From Kitasatospora sp. NBC_00458 (GTDB lineage: Bacteria > Actinomycetota > Actinomycetes > Streptomycetales > Streptomycetaceae), in contig NZ_CP107904.1 of NCBI RefSeq assembly GCF_036013975.1, positions 7,039,001 through 7,103,000 of the forward strand: a DNA stretch of 64,000 nucleotides, given 5' to 3'. Positions 60,236 through 64,000 of the stretch are shown here, in pieces. Made by a program: the position numbers and the translations under genes. Numbering within the stretch: the first letter of the stretch is position 1; every line of letters starts with the position of its first letter. Under the pieces are notes generated by a model. It was not told the origin of the DNA, did not search any database, and saw nothing but the letters and a program-made list of their open reading frames with translations.

Positions 60236-61039
60236 TCACCGCGGCTCCCCGCCCCACGCCCGGGCCACCCGGGCGTCGCCCAGGACCGCGGCCGTCGGTC
60301 CGGCGGCCACCACCCGGCCGTCGGCCATCGCGTAGACGGTGTCGGCGAGTTCGGCGACCAGACCGGGGTCGTGCTCGACCAGCAGCAGCGCCATGCCGTG
60401 GTCCGCGAGACCGCGCAGGACGGTGACGAGCCGTGCGGTCTGCGCGGTGTCCAGGCCCGCGGCCGGTTCGTCCAGCAGCAGGACGCGGGGTTCGCCCGCC
60501 AGGGCCCGGGCCAGTTCGACCAGGCGCAGCACGCCGGTCGGCTGTCCGCCGGCCGGTTGCGCCGCCACGTCGAGCAGGCCGAACAGGCGCAGGGCCCGCT
60601 CGGTTCGCTCCGCGGCCTGTTCGGCACTCCGCTCCGGTGCCGCCTCGGCGGCCTCTCCCCCCGCTTCTCCGGCCGTCGCGCGGTGCGTGCGCGGGCGCGG
60701 GCCCGACGGCTGTTCCGCGCCGACCCGGACGTTGTCGGCCACCGACAGGGTCGGGAAGACGGCGATCTGCTGGAAGGTGCGGGCCAGGCCCAGCCGCACC
60801 CGGCTGTGCACCGGGAGCCGGGTGACGTCCCGCCCGCCGAGGAGCACCCGGCCGGAGTCGGGGCGGACGGTGCCGGCGAGGCAGTCGAAGAGGGTGCTCT
60901 TGCCCGCGCCGTTCGGCCCGATCAGGGCCGTGACCCGGCCCGGCGGCGCGGCCAGGTCCACCCCGGCCACCGCCTCGATCCCCCCGTAGCGGCGGACCAC
61001 GCCCCGGGCCGTCAGCCGGGCACCGGGAAGCCCGCTCAC
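60236..61039 (-). CDS. livG: branched-chain amino acid-type ABC transporter ATPase LivG
   Basis: 267 aa. Walker A ALIGPNGAGKSTLFDCLAG, ARTFQQIAVFPTLSVADNVR, Walker B VLLLDEPAAGLD, His switch LLLVEHDPGL. The usual LSGG signature is PTGVLRLVELARALAGEP, degenerate. An Ala/Glu-rich insert (EAGGEAAEAAPERSAEQAAE) is present. GTG 61039 overlaps the permease stop by 4 nt (GTGA). Confidence 0.9.
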   Translation of the reverse strand: MSGLPGARLTARGVVRRYGGIEAVAGVDLAAPPGRVTALIGPNGAGKSTLFDCLAGTVRPDSGRVLLGGRDVTRLPVHSRVRLGLARTFQQIAVFPTLSVADNVRVGAEQPSGPRPRTHRATAGEAGGEAAEAAPERSAEQAAERTERALRLFGLLDVAAQPAGGQPTGVLRLVELARALAGEPRVLLLDEPAAGLDTAQTARLVTVLRGLADHGMALLLVEHDPGLVAELADTVYAMADGRVVAAGPTAAVLGDARVARAWGGEPR

Positions 61040-63282
61040 GGCCCCGCCTCCCCGGGGGCGGGTGCGGGTACGGGCGCGGCGGGGACGGGCGCTGCGGCGG
61101 CGGCACCGGCCCGCCGATCGGCGAGCAGTGCGCGCACCCGCCGCCCCGCCGGGGTGAGCCGGCCGGGCGGCAGCGCGGGAGCCGCCGGTCCGGACGGCCG
61201 CCCGGTGCCCGCGGGCCGGGCGGCCCACCGCGCCGCCGTCCACCGCCTCGCCGTCCACCGCCTCGCCGTTCCCGCGAGACCGCCCGGCAGCCGGCCGATC
61301 CCGGCCGCCAGCACGCCGACCGCGACCGCCGACACCCCCGCCACCGTCCCCGCGTCCAGGCCGATCAGCAGGGCCGCCGCCAGCACCGCCCCCAGCGCAC
61401 TGTCCGCACCCGCCACCACCACCGCCGCGAACCAGAGCAGCCCGCGCACCGGGTCGAACGAGGCCGCGTCGAACGCCCGCCCGGCCATCCCCATCAGCCC
61501 GCCGCCGAGCGCGGCCAGCGCCGCCCCCGCCACGAAGGCGAACAGCTTCAGCCCCGCCACGTCGATCCCCGCCGCGGCCGCCCCCGGCTCGTGGTCGCGC
61601 AACGCACTCAGGGCCCGCCCGCGGCGTCCGCCGTGCAGGGCCCGTACCGTCACCAAGCCTGCTGCCAGCAGCAGGAGTTCGGTGACGTAGAAGGCCCGGT
61701 CCCCGGACAGGAAGGCGGGCCGGTCGAGCGTCAGCCCGGTGGTTGCGTAGGGCTGCTGGAAGACGAACCGGCTCAGCGTCGTCCCGACCGCGAAGGTGAC
61801 GAGCGCCAGCGCCAGCCCCCGTCGGCGGATGGCCGGCCAGCCGGTCAGCAGCCCGAGCGGCGCGGTCACGAGCACGGCGAGCAACAGCGCCGGCGCGGCG
61901 GGCAGTGGCGGCAGCCCCGGGACCCGCCCGGACATCAGCAGCGCCGTGCCGAGCGAGCCCAGCCCCGCGTACCCGGCCTGGCCGAGCGAGATCTGCCCGC
62001 CGTACCCGGTCACCACCACGATCGACAGCAGGACCAGCGCCAGCGCGGGCACCGACAGCGCACCGCGGAGGTCGTCCTCGCGGAAGCCGAGCGGCAGCAG
62101 GAGCAGCACCAGACAGACCGCGCGCGCCGCCCACCTGCCCCCGGCACCCCTCTCCCCGAGGGCCCTGAGACCCCCGGTGCCCCTGCCGTCCTCGCCACCT
62201 CCGCCCTTGCCGCCCCCGCCCCCGCCGCCGCTACCGTCCCCGGCCGTCGCGCCGCGGGCCCCGGCCGCCGTCGGGACCCATGCCCCCGGCGCCGCCCCCG
62301 GGGCGCTCCGGCCACCCGGAATCCGGGGCCCGGCCAGCAGCGCGGCGACCAGCAGCGCCACCACGAACAGGTTCGCCTGCACCGCCTGGACCAGCGGCAG
62401 CAGCTGCCCGGCCGGCCGCAGCCTGGTCAGCTCGGCCTGCAGGACCCCCAGCCCGAGCCCGGTCACCACGGCCACCGGGATGCTCCGCAACCGTGCCGCC
62501 ACCGCCACCGCCATCGTCTCCATCACCAGCAGCGGCAGCCCGTACGGGTCCAGCAGCAGGTAGGGCGCGAGGGCCACTCCGACGAGTCCGGCCGTGAACG
62601 AGCCGAACGCCCAGCCGGCCGCGGACACGTGGTCGGCGTCCACCCCGGCCAGTTCGGCGAGCCGCCGGTCGTCCACCACCGCGCGGACGCGGAGCCCGAA
62701 CGGGGTGAACCGGGTGGTCACGCCCACCGTCACGGCGAGGACCAGGATGGCGACCAGCTGCGCCACCGCGTCCGGCCGCAGCGTGTGCCCGCCCGGAAGC
62801 CCGTTCGGCGTACCGCCGAACGGGGACGGCGCCCCGGCCAGCGGCGCGGTGCCCCAGACCATCACCACCACCCCGATGAGCAGCACGAACACGCCGAGCC
62901 CGGCCACCATGGTCTCGGCCGGTCCGGCACCGCGGCGCTGCAGCGGGCGGTAGACCAGCAGGTCGAGCAGGACGCCGAGGGCCGGCGCGACCAGCAGCAG
63001 GCAGCACGCCAGCGCCGGCCAGACCGGCCAGTGCCGCACCACGACGAGGTCGCGCACCAGGTAGGCGATCAGCATCGCCTGGGCGCCCTGGGCGAGGTTC
63101 AGCACGCCGGTGGCGCGGTGGCAGACGACCAGGCCGATGCCGCTCAGCGCGGCGGCGCTGCCGACGGTGAGTCCGGCGAGGGCCAGGTCGACGGTCAGGC
63201 CGGTCGCATCGGCCAGCTGGGTCACACGGGCCGGATCGGTGAGGGGCGCGGTGAGGGGCGAGGTGAGGGCGGAGACGGGCAC
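61036..63282 (-). CDS. livHM: fused LivH-LivM permease
   Basis: 748 aa. The first half is LivH-like (GLVVCHRATGVLNLAQGAQA, AGLGVFVLLIGVVVMVWG); the second is LivM-like (LSIVVVTGYGGQISLGQAGY, FQQPYATTGLTLDRPAFL, LSALRDHEPGAAAAGIDVAG). They are joined by a Gly-rich hydrophilic linker (DGSGGGGGGGKGGGGEDGRG), with ~17 TM helices in total, then a 90-residue Arg/Pro/Ala tail. Two permeases in one chain replace the usual two genes. No substrate-binding protein gene is in the window. GTG 63282 has ggag about 9 nt upstream. Confidence 0.93.
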   Translation of the reverse strand: MPVSALTSPLTAPLTDPARVTQLADATGLTVDLALAGLTVGSAAALSGIGLVVCHRATGVLNLAQGAQAMLIAYLVRDLVVVRHWPVWPALACCLLLVAPALGVLLDLLVYRPLQRRGAGPAETMVAGLGVFVLLIGVVVMVWGTAPLAGAPSPFGGTPNGLPGGHTLRPDAVAQLVAILVLAVTVGVTTRFTPFGLRVRAVVDDRRLAELAGVDADHVSAAGWAFGSFTAGLVGVALAPYLLLDPYGLPLLVMETMAVAVAARLRSIPVAVVTGLGLGVLQAELTRLRPAGQLLPLVQAVQANLFVVALLVAALLAGPRIPGGRSAPGAAPGAWVPTAAGARGATAGDGSGGGGGGGKGGGGEDGRGTGGLRALGERGAGGRWAARAVCLVLLLLPLGFREDDLRGALSVPALALVLLSIVVVTGYGGQISLGQAGYAGLGSLGTALLMSGRVPGLPPLPAAPALLLAVLVTAPLGLLTGWPAIRRRGLALALVTFAVGTTLSRFVFQQPYATTGLTLDRPAFLSGDRAFYVTELLLLAAGLVTVRALHGGRRGRALSALRDHEPGAAAAGIDVAGLKLFAFVAGAALAALGGGLMGMAGRAFDAASFDPVRGLLWFAAVVVAGADSALGAVLAAALLIGLDAGTVAGVSAVAVGVLAAGIGRLPGGLAGTARRWTARRWTAARWAARPAGTGRPSGPAAPALPPGRLTPAGRRVRALLADRRAGAAAAAPVPAAPVPAPAPGEAGP

Positions 63283-63296
63283 CGGGGCAGCTCCCG

Positions 63297-63995
63297 TCAG
63301 ACGGTCGGCGGGGCGGGGGCGTCCGGACGGCCGGGAGCGCCCGGGGTACCGGGTCCGTCGGGTCCGGCCCCGGGCGGGGCGGGCGGGTCGCAGAGACCGC
63401 AGGGTGCGAGCCCCCGGTCCCGGACGGCGGCCGCGTCGACCGGTGTGACGGCGGGTCTGTCCGCGAGCAGCACGCAGTCCGGGCGGTGGTAGAGCGTGCC
63501 GGCGGGGACGGCCAGCAGCGGTCCGGGGTCGTCCTCGCCCCCGTCCCCGGCTTCGGCCCCCTCGGCCCCCTCGGCCCGTCCGGCCGGGGCCGGCTCGACC
63601 AGCAGGGCGTGGAGCTGCTCGACCCGGCGGTCCGTCTCCGTCGGCCCCGCACCGGCGCCCGGCGGGGGAGGCGGAGGAAGCGGCCCGAACCGTCCGGGCG
63701 AGCGCAGCGCGACGAGGACGACGCCCGCCACGATCAGCGCCGCGCCGGGGATGGTCGCCGAGGCCAGGTACGGGATCTGCTGCTCGGCGAAGCTCTCGCC
63801 GGAGACCCCGTACCAGCCCAGCACGCAGAGCACCGTCCCGACCGCCGCGAGGACCCAGCCGGGCCACTCGTGGTTCTCCCGGGCGGCGCGCACCGCCCGG
63901 GCGGCGGCGGCCGGCACGCCGAGGCCGTGACGGCCGGGCAGCGCCCCGTCCGTGACGGACCGGGTGTTTCGTCCCCCGGATTGCGATTCGTCCAT
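63297..63995 (-). CDS. membrane protein with Cys/His (Ada-like) metal motif, first gene of the liv operon
   Basis: 232 aa. Two TM helices (WPGWVLAAVGTVLCVLGWYG, IPGAALIVAGVVLVALRSPG), a disordered Pro/Gly/Ala/Glu region, and a C-terminal motif TLYHRPDCVLLADRPAV ... GLAPCGLCDP: His/Cys followed by CxxC, like the zinc site of Ada-type or nuclease-tail domains. It lies 14 bp before livHM, so they are cotranscribed. Function unknown. Confidence 0.8.
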   Translation of the reverse strand: MDESQSGGRNTRSVTDGALPGRHGLGVPAAAARAVRAARENHEWPGWVLAAVGTVLCVLGWYGVSGESFAEQQIPYLASATIPGAALIVAGVVLVALRSPGRFGPLPPPPPPGAGAGPTETDRRVEQLHALLVEPAPAGRAEGAEGAEAGDGGEDDPGPLLAVPAGTLYHRPDCVLLADRPAVTPVDAAAVRDRGLAPCGLCDPPAPPGAGPDGPGTPGAPGRPDAPAPPTV

Positions 63996-64000
63996 GGATC

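Noticed and set aside
61591..63492. Long plus-strand frame opposite the liv permease
   Set aside because: Gln/Arg/His/Gly-rich, no family match, complementary to a membrane protein gene.

Overview
The window is very GC-rich actinomycete DNA with dense, high-GC3 genes, frequent GTG starts and many ATGA/GTGA overlaps. A conservon (cvnA-D), a WhiJ/AbaA-type regulator-DUF397-ATPase locus, MmyB-like, PadR, TetR and MerR regulators and many small secreted proteins point to Streptomycetaceae (Streptomyces or Kitasatospora). I cannot name the species. No rRNA, tRNA or CRISPR array was seen.

Layout. 0-11.8 kb: 3' end of fadH, PadR regulator, a secreted protein and a lipoprotein, a Tat-type erythromycin-esterase-family protein, GNAT enzyme, a broken NmrA-like ORF, an NAD(P)H:quinone oxidoreductase divergent from its likely MmyB-like regulator, secreted proteins, and an RsbW-like ATPase. 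12-14 kb: a truncated sphingomyelinase C remnant beside an intact aegerolysin-family gene, then a cyclophilin. 14-16.2 kb: WhiJ-like locus (ATPase, XRE/DUF5753 regulator, two DUF397 proteins with a recent duplication). 16.3-18.8 kb: DUF4331 gene, then a decayed zone (GNAT fragment, 53-aa ORF with its own palindrome, two IS5-type transposase fragments). 18.8-27.6 kb: CocE/S15-type hydrolase, GNAT, aldo/keto reductase divergent from a TetR regulator with twin operators, a double Imm49 protein, DUF2199, secreted SRPBCC protein divergent from a second TetR regulator with its own repeats.

27.6-39.5 kb: a membrane GGDEF-EAL protein divergent from the most interesting locus: a one-module NRPS whose MbtH-like domain is fused ahead of A-PCP-reductase, overlapped by 4 nt with a leucyl/phenylalanyl-tRNA-protein-transferase homologue (His/Gly-rich tail), followed by a beta-lactamase-fold hydrolase and, convergently, a PLP aminotransferase. 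This resembles the tRNA-dependent 'livipeptin' type of small-peptide pathway reported in Streptomyces lividans: the reductase would release an amino aldehyde and the transferase would add Leu/Phe from tRNA. A flavin monooxygenase and the conservon follow.

44.3-49.9 kb: leuA behind a leaderless leucine leader peptide and hairpin (attenuator); leuA runs in frame into a YbaK-type deacylase domain (fusion). Then a secreted two-gene unit (S/T-rich, aerolysin-like candidate pore former plus a beta-trefoil-like protein), GNAT and a hypothetical gene. 50-57 kb: amine-oxidase/desaturase-like flavoprotein, a membrane-anchored Mrr-type nuclease with a small membrane partner, SRPBCC, an ATPase-LuxR regulator divergent from a quinone oxidoreductase. 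57-64 kb: SDR, an imine-reductase-like gene under a MerR-type promoter with a 20-bp spacer, its MerR regulator, and a branched-chain amino acid-type ABC transporter operon (livF, livG, fused livHM, preceded by a membrane protein with a Cys/His motif).
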